Part shown: positions 11,909-19,757 of the stretch, in pieces
Position numbering within the stretch: the stretch's first letter is position 1
How the letters are laid out: the number at the start of each line of letters is the position of its first letter
From: Caldilineaceae bacterium
Lineage (GTDB): Bacteria; Chloroflexota; Anaerolineae; Caldilineales; Caldilineaceae
Assembly (NCBI GenBank): GCA_014879855.1
Contig: JACSRH010000302.1
Location: forward strand, 1-58,186
Direction of reading: 5' to 3'
Length of the DNA stretch: 58,186 bases
Translations under genes and position numbers: made by a program
The notes under the pieces: generated by a model
Databases searched by the model: none
What the model was told of the DNA's origin: nothing
What the model saw: the letters and a program-made list of their open reading frames with translations, nothing else

Positions 11909-11973
11909 ATTGGGAGATTAAGAGATTGCTTCGCCGACCCGTTCCCAAATCTCCCATCTTCCAATCTCATATC
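11909..11973. repeat. AATCTCC palindromic element, copy C (degenerate)
   Basis: TTGGGAGATTAAGAGATTG at about 11910-11928 is partly complementary to CAAATCTCCCATCTTCCAATCTC at about 11945-11968, with a short GC-rich loop. The right arm reaches the stop codon and perhaps the last codons of the TIGR03960 gene. Confidence 0.75.
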
Positions 11974-14078
11974 TTCTCCACCCGCTTGCTCACCGTGCCC
12001 TCTCTACGCTGCGGCACACGGTGATCAAATTGGCCGGTGAGATCGGGTGACATGTCTTCGTTGAAGTAGAGCGGGATCGGCGTGATGTTGACCGGTTGAC
12101 GTTCCTTGTCGCGCCCGAGCGGCGGGCATCCCCATCCCTGGTCCGGGGCGTCGCGGCGCTGCTCTTTGAAATGTCCCAGAATGCCACACGAGAAGCAATG
12201 TTCGCGGCAGTCGTCAACGACGCCGCCCTGATAGGTGTGGATGTATTCGTCCATGAGAAACTGCTTCTTCAACCCGGCTGAGATGTGCTCCCACGGCAGC
12301 ACTTCGTCAAGCGGACGCTGACGGCGTGCGTACCAGTCCATGTCCAGGCCAAGCTCGTCAAAAGCAGCCTGCCACGCGGCAAAATTGAAGTATTCGCCCC
12401 AGCCCTCCAATTTAGCGCCCTTGCGCCAGGCCAGCTCGATCACATCAGCCAGGCGCCGGTCGCCACGCGTCAGGAATGCCTCGACCAGCGTCTCCGCTGG
12501 ATAGTTCCACGAGAAATGGATGCCTGGCCCTCGCAGTTCGCGCTGCAAAAGCTCGATCTGGGCGTTGATCACCGCCTCGTCCTCCATCGGCACCCACTGA
12601 AAAGGCGTGTGCGGCTTGGGCACCAGCGTGCTGACGCCGATGCGCACGTTCGCCTTCTTGCCCAGCACGCGCCGCCCGACAGCCAGCACTTGTTTCGACA
12701 AATCGGCGATAGCCTGCACGTCCTCCAGCGTCTGGGTGGGATGGCCGATCATAAAGTACATCTTGATTGTGGTCCAGCCGCGTTTATAGACTTCTTCGGC
12801 GGTCGCCAACAGTTCAGCGGAGGCAATCGGCTTGTTAATCACATCGCGCAGACGGTCGGTGGCGGCTTCGGGCGCAAAGGTAAAGCCGGAGCGCCGCCGT
12901 CCCCTTTCGAGCAATTCCATCAGATCGACGCTGAAACTCTCGATGCGCAGGCTGGGCAGGCCCACGCTGAGCCGTTTGGCGCCGTGCCGTTCCATCGTGC
13001 GTCGCACCAGCGCTGCGACATCCGTGTAGTCACTGCTGCTCAGGCTGAGGAAACTAACTTCCTCAAAGCCACACTGCTCGATCATTTCGTCGACTGCCTG
13101 CAGCACTTCTTCCACCGGCCGCTCGCGCACCGGGCGGAAGATCATGCCGGCCTGGCAAAAGCGACAGCCGCGCGTGCAGCCGCGCATAATCTCGATGGCG
13201 GCGCGGTTGTGGACGACGTTGATGTAGGGCACGATAAATTTCGTCACGGGCGGCGGCAACACCGTCACCACCCGCTTGAGCACCGCGGGCAGCGCGGCGG
13301 GATGAGTGGGCGTCACCGCTGCGATCGTTCCGTCCGCGGCATAACTTGCTTCGTAGAGCGCGGGGACGTAGACGCCGGGGATGGCGGCGAGTTTTTCCAG
13401 GAGAGAAGAGCGATTGGGAGATTGGAGATGGGGAGATTCGGTGTTGATGCCGTCCCTGTGTTCTTCAATCTCCAATCTCCAATCTCTTAATCTCCCCATC
13501 TCCAATCTCCAGTCCTCATACGCCGCGATCACTTCAAAGATCACTTCCTCGCCCTCGCCAATGATCATAGCATCGAAGAAGGCGTTCATCGGCTCCGGGT
13601 TGTAGCAGGCCGAGCCACCGGCGATGACAAGCGGATCATCAACAGTGCGATCGGCGGCGCGCAGTGGAATGCCGGCCAGATCGAGCATCGTCAGCACGTT
13701 GGTGTAGAGTTGTTCGTAGGGCAGGCTGAAGCCAAGGATGTCGAAGTCGCGCACGGGATGGCGCGTCTCCAGCCCATAGAGTGGGATGTCATCGCGTCGC
13801 ATGTACGCCTCGAAATCCGGCCATGGGCAGTAGACGCGTTCGGCCAGCAAATCGGGGCGGCGGTTGATGAGGTCGTAGAGCACCATCAGCCCCAGATTGC
13901 TGCCGCCCAGTTCGTAGATGTCGGGGAACGCCAGCGCCACCCTGGTTTTGATGCTGGGGTCGGCCCAATCTTTGGTAATAGTATTGAGTTCGCCGCCAGT
14001 GTAGCGCGCTGGTTTTTCGACCTTGTGCAAGACGCGGTCAAGTGCGCGCGTGATCTGGCGAGGTGTTTTGTGCACCAT
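11967..14078 (-). CDS. TIGR03960-family radical SAM protein with N-terminal B12-binding-like domain
   Basis: A 703-residue protein. The N-terminal part (to about 185) has the vitamin B12-binding-like fold typical of the family (VALAFPDIYELGGSNLGLMVLYD). The radical SAM core begins near 285 and carries CTRGCRFC (cysteines near 299, 303, 306), the 4Fe-4S site. A cysteine-bearing C-terminus (HCFSCGILGHFK) follows. ATG at 14078 is preceded by AAAGGAA. Residues about 189-222 (starting WRLEMGRLRDWRLEIEEHRD) are translated from palindromic repeat copy D and are foreign to the family; the frame stays open through them. It is co-directional with the TIGR03936 gene. The family reaction is not known to me. 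Confidence 0.93.
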   Translation of the reverse strand: MVHKTPRQITRALDRVLHKVEKPARYTGGELNTITKDWADPSIKTRVALAFPDIYELGGSNLGLMVLYDLINRRPDLLAERVYCPWPDFEAYMRRDDIPLYGLETRHPVRDFDILGFSLPYEQLYTNVLTMLDLAGIPLRAADRTVDDPLVIAGGSACYNPEPMNAFFDAMIIGEGEEVIFEVIAAYEDWRLEMGRLRDWRLEIEEHRDGINTESPHLQSPNRSSLLEKLAAIPGVYVPALYEASYAADGTIAAVTPTHPAALPAVLKRVVTVLPPPVTKFIVPYINVVHNRAAIEIMRGCTRGCRFCQAGMIFRPVRERPVEEVLQAVDEMIEQCGFEEVSFLSLSSSDYTDVAALVRRTMERHGAKRLSVGLPSLRIESFSVDLMELLERGRRRSGFTFAPEAATDRLRDVINKPIASAELLATAEEVYKRGWTTIKMYFMIGHPTQTLEDVQAIADLSKQVLAVGRRVLGKKANVRIGVSTLVPKPHTPFQWVPMEDEAVINAQIELLQRELRGPGIHFSWNYPAETLVEAFLTRGDRRLADVIELAWRKGAKLEGWGEYFNFAAWQAAFDELGLDMDWYARRQRPLDEVLPWEHISAGLKKQFLMDEYIHTYQGGVVDDCREHCFSCGILGHFKEQRRDAPDQGWGCPPLGRDKERQPVNITPIPLYFNEDMSPDLTGQFDHRVPQRREGTVSKRVEKI
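13411..13512. repeat. AATCTCC palindromic element, copy D, inside a coding region
   Basis: GATTGGGAGATTGGAGATGG (about 13412-13431) is complementary to the right arm at about 13467-13512, made of AATCTCC, AATCTCC, AATCTCTT, AATCTCCCC, ATCTCC and AATCTCC units. A central loop of about 35 nt is unlike the other copies. The insertion length is a multiple of three within the uncertainty of its borders, and the host gene frame is intact. Confidence 0.88.
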
Positions 14079-14114
14079 CAGGATTCCTTTCCTTCGCTGC
14101 TGCCGGACGCCAGT

Positions 14115-14180
14115 TGGCCCAGGTGGGACTTGAACCCACAGATTGACAGAGTGGCAATCTTACCATAGAAACCCTGCGCC
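14115..14180 (-). tRNA. Truncated tRNA-like sequence (probable tRNA relic)
   Basis: On the minus strand, GGCGCAG (14174-14180) pairs with CTGGGCC (14116-14122) in six of seven positions, with discriminator A at 14115. Next to it lies a perfect T-arm, GTGGG-TTCAAGT-CCCAC (14123-14139). The D-loop hallmark ATGGTAAGA is present. The anticodon arm AGATTG...CAATCT has a 9-nt loop (CCACTCTGT), there is almost no variable loop, and CCA is not encoded. Total length is about 66 nt, too short for a normal tRNA. It is either a decaying tRNA or an integration-site-like fragment. Identity cannot be assigned. Confidence 0.4.
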
Positions 14181-14629
14181 GTCACTGCTGAACCGGTGCG
14201 CGTGACGTCCACATTGTGTTATATCTTTGGCCCCGGCCAGGCGCAACCCTGTTCAACCACTTTTGCTTTACCAGGGCGGAAGTGGTTCTCGGCAGAGACG
14301 CTCTGGCCCAGATTCTGCGATGCCACTGGCGCCAAACCATGGTTGACGCACCAACCTTCATTTGATAGCATCGGGGCTGTGCTGCACCGCCGACAGTCTA
14401 CGGTGGGCGTCTGGCGGCAAAAGCAATTGGCGGCGAAATCAGGGGCGCTGGGATGTGCAACCTCCTTGTCAGCAACTCTGTCGCGGTAACTCTGTCGCAG
14501 TAACTCTGTCGCAGTAACTCTGTCGCGGTCGATGGCGATGCCTCTGTTGAGCGCAACAGGTCGTGAACGGCGCTGCGGCTGTCCGGCGCCGGTCGAAGAC
14601 AGGGTTTAGCAGCCAATCAGGAGAATGTC
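14181..14629. other. Gene-free region with a minisatellite
   Basis: Apart from the four-unit 14-bp tandem repeat at 14474-14529 I see no gene, terminator or strong promoter. Together with 14079-14180 this makes a 550-nt gene-poor stretch. Confidence 0.5.
14474..14529. repeat. 14-bp tandem repeat, four units
   Basis: Four head-to-tail copies of AACTCTGTCGC(A/G)GT at 14474, 14488, 14502 and 14516, differing only at one A/G position. There are no spacers, so it is a minisatellite and not a CRISPR. Confidence 0.95.
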
Positions 14630-15130
14630 ATGGCGAGAGATCCACGTTTCGTAGCGATCCATCGCGGCGGTCTGCTCGACCTGACGCGCCACCATCTGCT
14701 GGCAGAATGGGCAGCCGCGTGCGCCGAGCACGTCCTGCCGCTCTTTGCCCAAAGCGCACCCGAGGATGATCGGCCACAGCGGGCGATCGAGGCGGCGCGT
14801 GCGTGGTCGCGTGGCGAGATCAGCGTGGGCGCCGCGCGGGAAGCCGCGATTCAGGCGCACGCGGCCGCGCGTGAGGCCGCGAATCTGGCAGCCACTGCGG
14901 CGGCGCGGGCCGCGGGCCATGCCGTTGCCACCGCGCACATGGCGGATCATGCGTTGGGGCCGGTGTACTACGCGGCAAAGGCGGTGAAAGCCGCGGCCGC
15001 GCCGGGTACTGCGGAAGCCGCGGCCGCGGCCGAGTGCCAGTGGCAGCGCGCACACCTGCCCGCGCCCATCCGCGATCTGGTGGAGTCGGCGCTGGCCGAA
15101 GGCACGGTGCTGGGCAAGTGGCGGCCCTGA
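14630..15130 (+). CDS. Imm5-like putative immunity protein
   Basis: A 166-residue, alanine-rich, all-helical cytosolic protein. The pattern MARDPRFVAIHRGGLLDL, then HLLAEWAAACAEHVLPLF, QRAIEAARAWSRGEISVG and AGHAVATAHMADHA, matches proteins annotated as putative immunity protein (Imm-5-like). ATG at 14630 has CAGGAGAATGTC upstream, a good Shine-Dalgarno. No toxin, secretion gene or polymorphic toxin domain is visible nearby, so the immunity role rests on family naming alone. Two acetyltransferases follow on the same strand. Confidence 0.72.
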   Translation: MARDPRFVAIHRGGLLDLTRHHLLAEWAAACAEHVLPLFAQSAPEDDRPQRAIEAARAWSRGEISVGAAREAAIQAHAAAREAANLAATAAARAAGHAVATAHMADHALGPVYYAAKAVKAAAAPGTAEAAAAAECQWQRAHLPAPIRDLVESALAEGTVLGKWRP

Positions 15131-15171
15131 ACGTCAACAACACAACGATGAATCAGGAAAAATTCACAGAT

Positions 15172-15708
15172 ATGGAAAACCCAGTAAATACGCCACTTGC
15201 CATTCGGCTTGATGATCTAAAAGGGGATGCGATCGCCAGCTTTCTGGCGCAGCATATTGAAGACATGCGCTCTGTCTCGCCGCCGGAAAGCAAGCACGCG
15301 CTGGATCTGGAAGGGCTGCGGTCGCCGGAGATTCAGTTCTGGTCAGTTTGGGAGGGTGAGGTGTTAGTCAGCTGTGGCGCGCTGAAGAACTTAGGGTCGG
15401 GCAGTGGCGAGATCAAGTCGATGCGCACCTCTGCCGCGCACAGAGGCAAGGGGATCGCCTCTATGTTGCTGCGCTTTATTGTGGACGTCGCCGTTGAACA
15501 GCGTTATGTGACGCTTTACCTTGAAACCGGCTCGATGCCCTTCTTTGCCGCGGCGCGGCAGTTGTATTATAAGCATGGGTTTTGCGAGTGCGCCCCGTTT
15601 GGCTCCTATCGGGAAGATCCGAACAGCGTCTTCATGCGGCTAGATTTACGCAGCTTGTCCAACCGATCGAGTTCAGAAAGAGCAATTTATGACACCGGCA
15701 GAGATTGA
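15172..15708 (+). CDS. GNAT family N-acetyltransferase
   Basis: A 178-residue GNAT enzyme expected to transfer acetyl from acetyl-CoA to a small molecule or amine. The frame opens at 15034 inside the previous gene. ATG at 15172 was chosen because AGGAAAA lies about 11 nt upstream; ATG at 15148 is the alternative and has no Shine-Dalgarno. The acetyl-CoA loop RGKGIASMLLRF (motif A, R/Q-x-x-G-x-G/A) follows MRTSAAH, and the C-terminal motif B region ends in YYKHGFCECAPFG, typical of this fold. The stop overlaps the next gene by 20 nt, indicating translational coupling with a second acetyltransferase. Confidence 0.87.
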   Translation: MENPVNTPLAIRLDDLKGDAIASFLAQHIEDMRSVSPPESKHALDLEGLRSPEIQFWSVWEGEVLVSCGALKNLGSGSGEIKSMRTSAAHRGKGIASMLLRFIVDVAVEQRYVTLYLETGSMPFFAAARQLYYKHGFCECAPFGSYREDPNSVFMRLDLRSLSNRSSSERAIYDTGRD

Positions 15709-16483
15709 AACCCTGCGCCAGCTTTACACAAGCTGTGAGCGCATCGAGTCCGAATATCCCGACACCCGTCGCGAGGCAACCGCGCACGTTGTTCGCCATC
15801 TTCCCAAAGCCGCGCCCGGCAGCGGCGCGGTCGTCTACTCGCAGTTGACCGCCACTAACGCCGACGCGCTGATCGATGAGCAGATCGCTCGCTTCGAGGA
15901 ATTTGGCTGCGATTTTGAGTGGAAACACTATGATTACGACACACCGCCCGACCTTAAAGCGCGCCTGGCCGCGCGTGGCTTTGAGATCGACGAACTGGAG
16001 ACCATTCTGGCGCTGCCGCTGACCGCCGCGCCCGCCGCGCTGCTGGCCCCGGTGACGCACGACGTGCGCCGCATTCTTGATCCCGCCCAGCTTGCGGACA
16101 TCAAACACATCAAAGAGGAGGTGTGGGGCGAGGAGCGCGAGTTTGTCGGCGAGTTTCTGCGCCGCGCGCTGCTGGAATCGCCACAACGCATGAGCATTTA
16201 CGTCGCCTACGCAGATCACGCCCCGGTCTCCTGTGGGTGGATTCACTTTGCAGAGCAAGGTCCGTTCGCCAGTCTGTGGGGCGGCTCAACGCTGGCGGGT
16301 TATCGTAAGCAGGGTTTCTATACGGCGCTGTTGGCTGTACGCGTACAGGAAGCAATTGCTCGCGGTAAACAGTACCTGACCATCGACGCCAGCCCGATGA
16401 GCCGGCCGATTGTGGAGCGCTTTGGCTTCGTAAAGCTGGCGGAATCGACGCCGTGCCATTGGCGTGTGCGCACACGCCAGTAA
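15689..16483 (+). CDS. GNAT family N-acetyltransferase
   Basis: A 264-residue protein with a variable N-terminal half and a GNAT domain in the C-terminal half. The cofactor loop reads AGYRKQGFYTALL (near 205-217), followed by YLTIDASPMSRPIVERFGF, the usual strand and turn pattern. ATG at 15689 has AAAGAG upstream and overlaps the previous gene. The two adjacent acetyltransferases are not close copies of each other. The substrate is unknown. Confidence 0.85.
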   Translation: MTPAEIETLRQLYTSCERIESEYPDTRREATAHVVRHLPKAAPGSGAVVYSQLTATNADALIDEQIARFEEFGCDFEWKHYDYDTPPDLKARLAARGFEIDELETILALPLTAAPAALLAPVTHDVRRILDPAQLADIKHIKEEVWGEEREFVGEFLRRALLESPQRMSIYVAYADHAPVSCGWIHFAEQGPFASLWGGSTLAGYRKQGFYTALLAVRVQEAIARGKQYLTIDASPMSRPIVERFGFVKLAESTPCHWRVRTRQ

Positions 16484-16549
16484 GCGCATCATCGGGATGC
16501 CGCCGAAATCTTTTAGAGGCTGACTTGAAAATAGTTTCTTAACAGTTGC

Positions 16550-17950
16550 TTATTGCGGGATAGGCGGCAGCGTCTCGTCGTAGATCCAGGCGGTGAGGAA
16601 GTCGGTGAGATCCTGCCCGCTCACTTCGTTGGCGGTGGCGATAAAATCCTCGGTCGAAACGACGCCGTCCTTGAAGCGGGTGTAGTAGGTGCGCAGAAAC
16701 TGCCAAAACAGGTTGTCACCAATTTTAAGCCGCAAGGCGTGCAGCACCCAGGCCCCTCGCTCGTATACAGCTTCTGAAAACAGGCTGGCTTCCTCCACAA
16801 TGCCTGGCGGCGGCGTCCTGAAGACGGTCAGATTTTCGTAATACTGGCGCATGCCTTTGTCCAGAAAGTCGCCGCCGAGTTCGTTCTCCAGCCATAAACG
16901 CTGTAAATAGGTGGCGAAACCCTCGTTCAGCCAAGTCTCGTTCCACGCGTCGAGCGTGACAGTGTCGCCAAACCACTGGTGCGCTAACTCGTGCGCGTTG
17001 ACGCCCTCCATCGCCATCTCCGGGCCAAAGACAGAGAGCGTCTGAGTCTCCAACGCAAACCCGAGCGAGAAAGGCATCACCACGACGCCATATTCGTCGA
17101 AGGGATAATCATCGACCAGCTCGCTGTAGAAAGCCACCATCTCGCCGGTATTGGCAAAGGCGTTGGTCAGCGCGTCCACGTCCTCCGGCGGAAAATAGTG
17201 GCGAATCACGACGCCATCCGGTCCTGGCGTCTCCACGCGCACAAAGTCGCCGATAGCCACCGTGGCTAGATAGCTTGCCATTGGCTGCGCCATCTCCCAC
17301 ACATAGGTGCGCTGCGCGCCGAGGTCGATCTCGGCGCGCAGTACGCCGTTGGCCGCGACAACGTTGGGTTCGTCCACGGTGATGCGAAACGTGTAAGTCG
17401 CCTTGTCGGTCGGATGGTTGTTAACGGGATACCACGTCATCGCGCCGCCCGGTTCGCTGACGACAAAGACTGTGCCGTCGCGGTTGTTCCAGCCCTGCTT
17501 GATAAAGGCAAGCTCCGGGTCGGTCAAGGGCATGGGCGTCCCGTCGTAGGCGACGACCGTGGTAAAGATAGCGCCGGCGTCAAGCGGCGCCGCGGGCGTA
17601 ACGGTCAGTTCCTGCCCGCGGCGTGCAAACAGCGCGGGCGCGTCCGCTACAGTAACCCCACTGACGTTCATGCCGAGCAGGTCAAGGTTGAACGCGGCCA
17701 GTGGCTGCGTGGCTTTGCTGCGCAAGGTGGCCGTGCCGTTGAGCAGGTTGCGCTCCGTGTCGACCGTCAGATCGAGCGTGTAGTGCTGCACATCGTAGCC
17801 GGTGTTGCCCAGCAGCGGAAAGATCGGGTCGCCGACGCCGGGCAAGCCTGCCGTGGCTGCGGAGGATGACGCCCCTGAGGGTGGCGCAACAATCGGACGA
17901 CAACCGGCCAGAAGCAAAACCAGCCCAACCCACACAGCCAATTTACGCAT
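16550..17950 (-). CDS. Short M1-family zinc metallopeptidase, lipoprotein
   Basis: A 466-residue secreted peptidase. The frame extends upstream, but ATG at 17950 has GGTGAG ahead and starts a lipoprotein leader (MRKLAVWVGLVLLLAGC, lipobox Cys17). The gluzincin site HELAH is at 320-324 (zinc ligands His320 and His324, catalytic Glu321) and the third ligand is Glu343 in NEGFATYL. The M1 exopeptidase GAMEN motif is not evident in exact form; the segment GFALETQTLSVF occupies its place. At under 470 residues it lacks the C-terminal ERAP1-like half of full-length M1 enzymes. The gene follows the HAD gene by 4 nt, so they are co-transcribed, probably with prmC. Confidence 0.9.
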   Translation of the reverse strand: MRKLAVWVGLVLLLAGCRPIVAPPSGASSSAATAGLPGVGDPIFPLLGNTGYDVQHYTLDLTVDTERNLLNGTATLRSKATQPLAAFNLDLLGMNVSGVTVADAPALFARRGQELTVTPAAPLDAGAIFTTVVAYDGTPMPLTDPELAFIKQGWNNRDGTVFVVSEPGGAMTWYPVNNHPTDKATYTFRITVDEPNVVAANGVLRAEIDLGAQRTYVWEMAQPMASYLATVAIGDFVRVETPGPDGVVIRHYFPPEDVDALTNAFANTGEMVAFYSELVDDYPFDEYGVVVMPFSLGFALETQTLSVFGPEMAMEGVNAHELAHQWFGDTVTLDAWNETWLNEGFATYLQRLWLENELGGDFLDKGMRQYYENLTVFRTPPPGIVEEASLFSEAVYERGAWVLHALRLKIGDNLFWQFLRTYYTRFKDGVVSTEDFIATANEVSGQDLTDFLTAWIYDETLPPIPQ

Positions 17951-17954
17951 GATC

Positions 17955-18815
17955 TCACCTTGCCAGCGGATCGAGAATCCACTGCTGCAATGCCACAGCC
18001 GCGCCTTCTTCATCGAGGGTGGGGGCAATCCAATCAGCAACGGCTTTGACATGGTCGCCAGCGTTGCCCATCGCGATGCCAAAGCCCGCGGCTTGGAGCA
18101 TGGGAATATCGTTGTCGCTATCGCCGATCGCCAGCACACGGCGAACGTCGATGCCCAGCAGCTCACACAGCCTGCGCAGTCCGCTGCCTTTGTCGACGCC
18201 GGCGGCGGTGGTCTCGACCAGCCACTCGTGCGTGCGCGTAATCGTCAACGGCGGTGCAAAGCGGCGCTGATATTCAGGCAATAGGTCGATGTTGTCGGGT
18301 AAGCTGTGGTTGAAGGCAACTACCTTGATCGGAGGATGGGCGTGCGGCGCGGCCAACAGCGGATGAAACGACTCCACCAGCGCGGCCGGCGCGCCCAACA
18401 GATGGTGGAGCAATTCTTCTTCGTCAGGCGTGTCACCGCGTGCATTTTGATAGATCTGAGTGCGACCCTCGGCGTCGTTGAAGTAGAACGCGGTCGGGTA
18501 GCGATGTTCGTCGACAAAGGCGGCAATCGCACGCGCCTGGTCGAGCGGAAGGTGGATTTCAGCCAGCACGTTGCCTGTGAGAGGGTCGCCGATAACCGCG
18601 CCCTGCGTCGTGATCACGGGATGCGTCAGTTGCAAATCGCCGGGTAGATTATGCCGGATGTAGTCGAGCGTGCGCCCCGTGCCGATGGTGACGGGCACGC
18701 CCGCGCGCTGCACAGCTTCGATAGTGTCGTGGACGACCTGGCTGATGCGCGCGCGCTTGTAGGCATTCAGGATCGTGCCATCAAGGTCAAGCACGACGAG
18801 ATCAAATGACGGCAT
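17955..18815 (-). CDS. HAD-superfamily hydrolase, Cof-type phosphatase
   Basis: A 286-residue cytosolic phosphatase of the Cof/YidA subfamily (HAD IIB cap). Motif I is DLDGTI with nucleophile Asp10 and acid Asp12; motif IV is GDSDNDIPML near the C-terminus, preceded by a conserved Lys in DKGSGLRRLCELLGI. It probably removes phosphate from sugar phosphates or flavin-type metabolites; the substrate cannot be read. ATG at 18815 was preferred over a TTG at 18830. It lies between prmC (27 nt upstream) and the M1 peptidase (4 nt downstream), an unremarkable operon with no shared function. Confidence 0.9.
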   Translation of the reverse strand: MPSFDLVVLDLDGTILNAYKRARISQVVHDTIEAVQRAGVPVTIGTGRTLDYIRHNLPGDLQLTHPVITTQGAVIGDPLTGNVLAEIHLPLDQARAIAAFVDEHRYPTAFYFNDAEGRTQIYQNARGDTPDEEELLHHLLGAPAALVESFHPLLAAPHAHPPIKVVAFNHSLPDNIDLLPEYQRRFAPPLTITRTHEWLVETTAAGVDKGSGLRRLCELLGIDVRRVLAIGDSDNDIPMLQAAGFGIAMGNAGDHVKAVADWIAPTLDEEGAAVALQQWILDPLAR

Positions 18816-18842
18816 AGCATGAACTTGCAACGCAGGATGAAT

Positions 18843-19757
18843 TCATAGTTGAAACGTCACGACGCGGTCGTGTCCCTGATAGTCCCGATGCAGTTCGACT
18901 TGCGAGGCCTGGCTGAGCATTGTCTCCACCAGGCTAATCACTGCCGCACCTTGATTGTAGCCGATCTCCAACACCACCAGTCCGCCCGGCGCCACATGGT
19001 CGGGTAGTTGCGACAGAAGTTGAGTGATGGCGTCCAGCCCAAGCGGGCCAGCGACCAGCGCACCGGCAGGTTCGTAATTGCATATATCGGGTGACAGCGT
19101 GGCATAGTCATCACTGGTCACATAGGGCAGGTTGGCCACCACGATATCGGCGCGTTCGGGCAAACTCGCCAACAGATCGCTCTGTAACAGCGTGATCCGA
19201 TCGGCCAGAGCGTGGGTCTCGACATTTCTGCGCGCCACCGCCAGGGCGTCGGCGCTGATGTCGAGGGCGTAGAGGCGGGTATTGGGCGCGTTCGCCGCCA
19301 CTGCCAGGGCGATGGCGCCGCTGCCTGTGCCGACATCCGCCACTATCAACCGCCGCGTGCTGCGGATCGTGGCTTCAGCGAGCACCTGATCGACCAGCAT
19401 TTCAGTCTCAGGGCGTGGGATCAAGACGCGCGGGTCAACGTACAACTCAATGCCGTAAAATTCTTTGTGGTTGACCAGATAGGCTACGGGTTCATGTGCG
19501 ACGCGGCGCACCACCAGATCCATGTAGTGCTCAGCCTGGTCAGGCGTGAGGACGTGCTCATAATGAGCAAAAAGCCAACTGCGGTCGACGCCGAGCACGT
19601 GCGCCAGAATCACCTGGGCGTCGAGGCGCGCCGTGGAAATATGCGCCTCCTCCAGCCGTTGCGTCCCCGCGTTGATGGCCGGGCCGACTTCGGCGTTGTG
19701 TGAAAGTTTCCAGACCACTTGCTGCCAGATTGGCGCGTCGTCTGGAGTGATAGACAT
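18843..19757 (-). CDS. prmC: Peptide chain release factor N5-glutamine methyltransferase
   Basis: A 304-residue SAM-dependent methyltransferase that methylates the GGQ glutamine of release factors. The N-terminal helical domain is followed by the SAM-binding motif DVGTGSGAIALA (141-152). The substrate-glutamine motif is NLPY (209-212) rather than the usual NPPY. ATG at 19757 has GGAGATGCC upstream. A perfect AGGAGG with 6-nt spacing before an in-frame TTG at about 19898 would add a basic N-terminal tail of 47 residues, so the start is not fully settled. It lies downstream of prfA, its substrate gene, but has its own promoter candidate at 20048. Confidence 0.94.
   Translation of the reverse strand: MSITPDDAPIWQQVVWKLSHNAEVGPAINAGTQRLEEAHISTARLDAQVILAHVLGVDRSWLFAHYEHVLTPDQAEHYMDLVVRRVAHEPVAYLVNHKEFYGIELYVDPRVLIPRPETEMLVDQVLAEATIRSTRRLIVADVGTGSGAIALAVAANAPNTRLYALDISADALAVARRNVETHALADRITLLQSDLLASLPERADIVVANLPYVTSDDYATLSPDICNYEPAGALVAGPLGLDAITQLLSQLPDHVAPGGLVVLEIGYNQGAAVISLVETMLSQASQVELHRDYQGHDRVVTFQL

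Noticed and set aside
12285..13490. 401-codon plus-strand open frame opposite the radical SAM gene
   Set aside because: It is antisense to a well-conserved protein, has no domain, and is His/Arg-rich as expected for a shadow frame in GC-rich DNA.
14474..14529. Possible CRISPR or origin iterons
   Set aside because: The 14-nt units are head-to-tail with no spacers, and there is no DnaA box cluster or replication gene.
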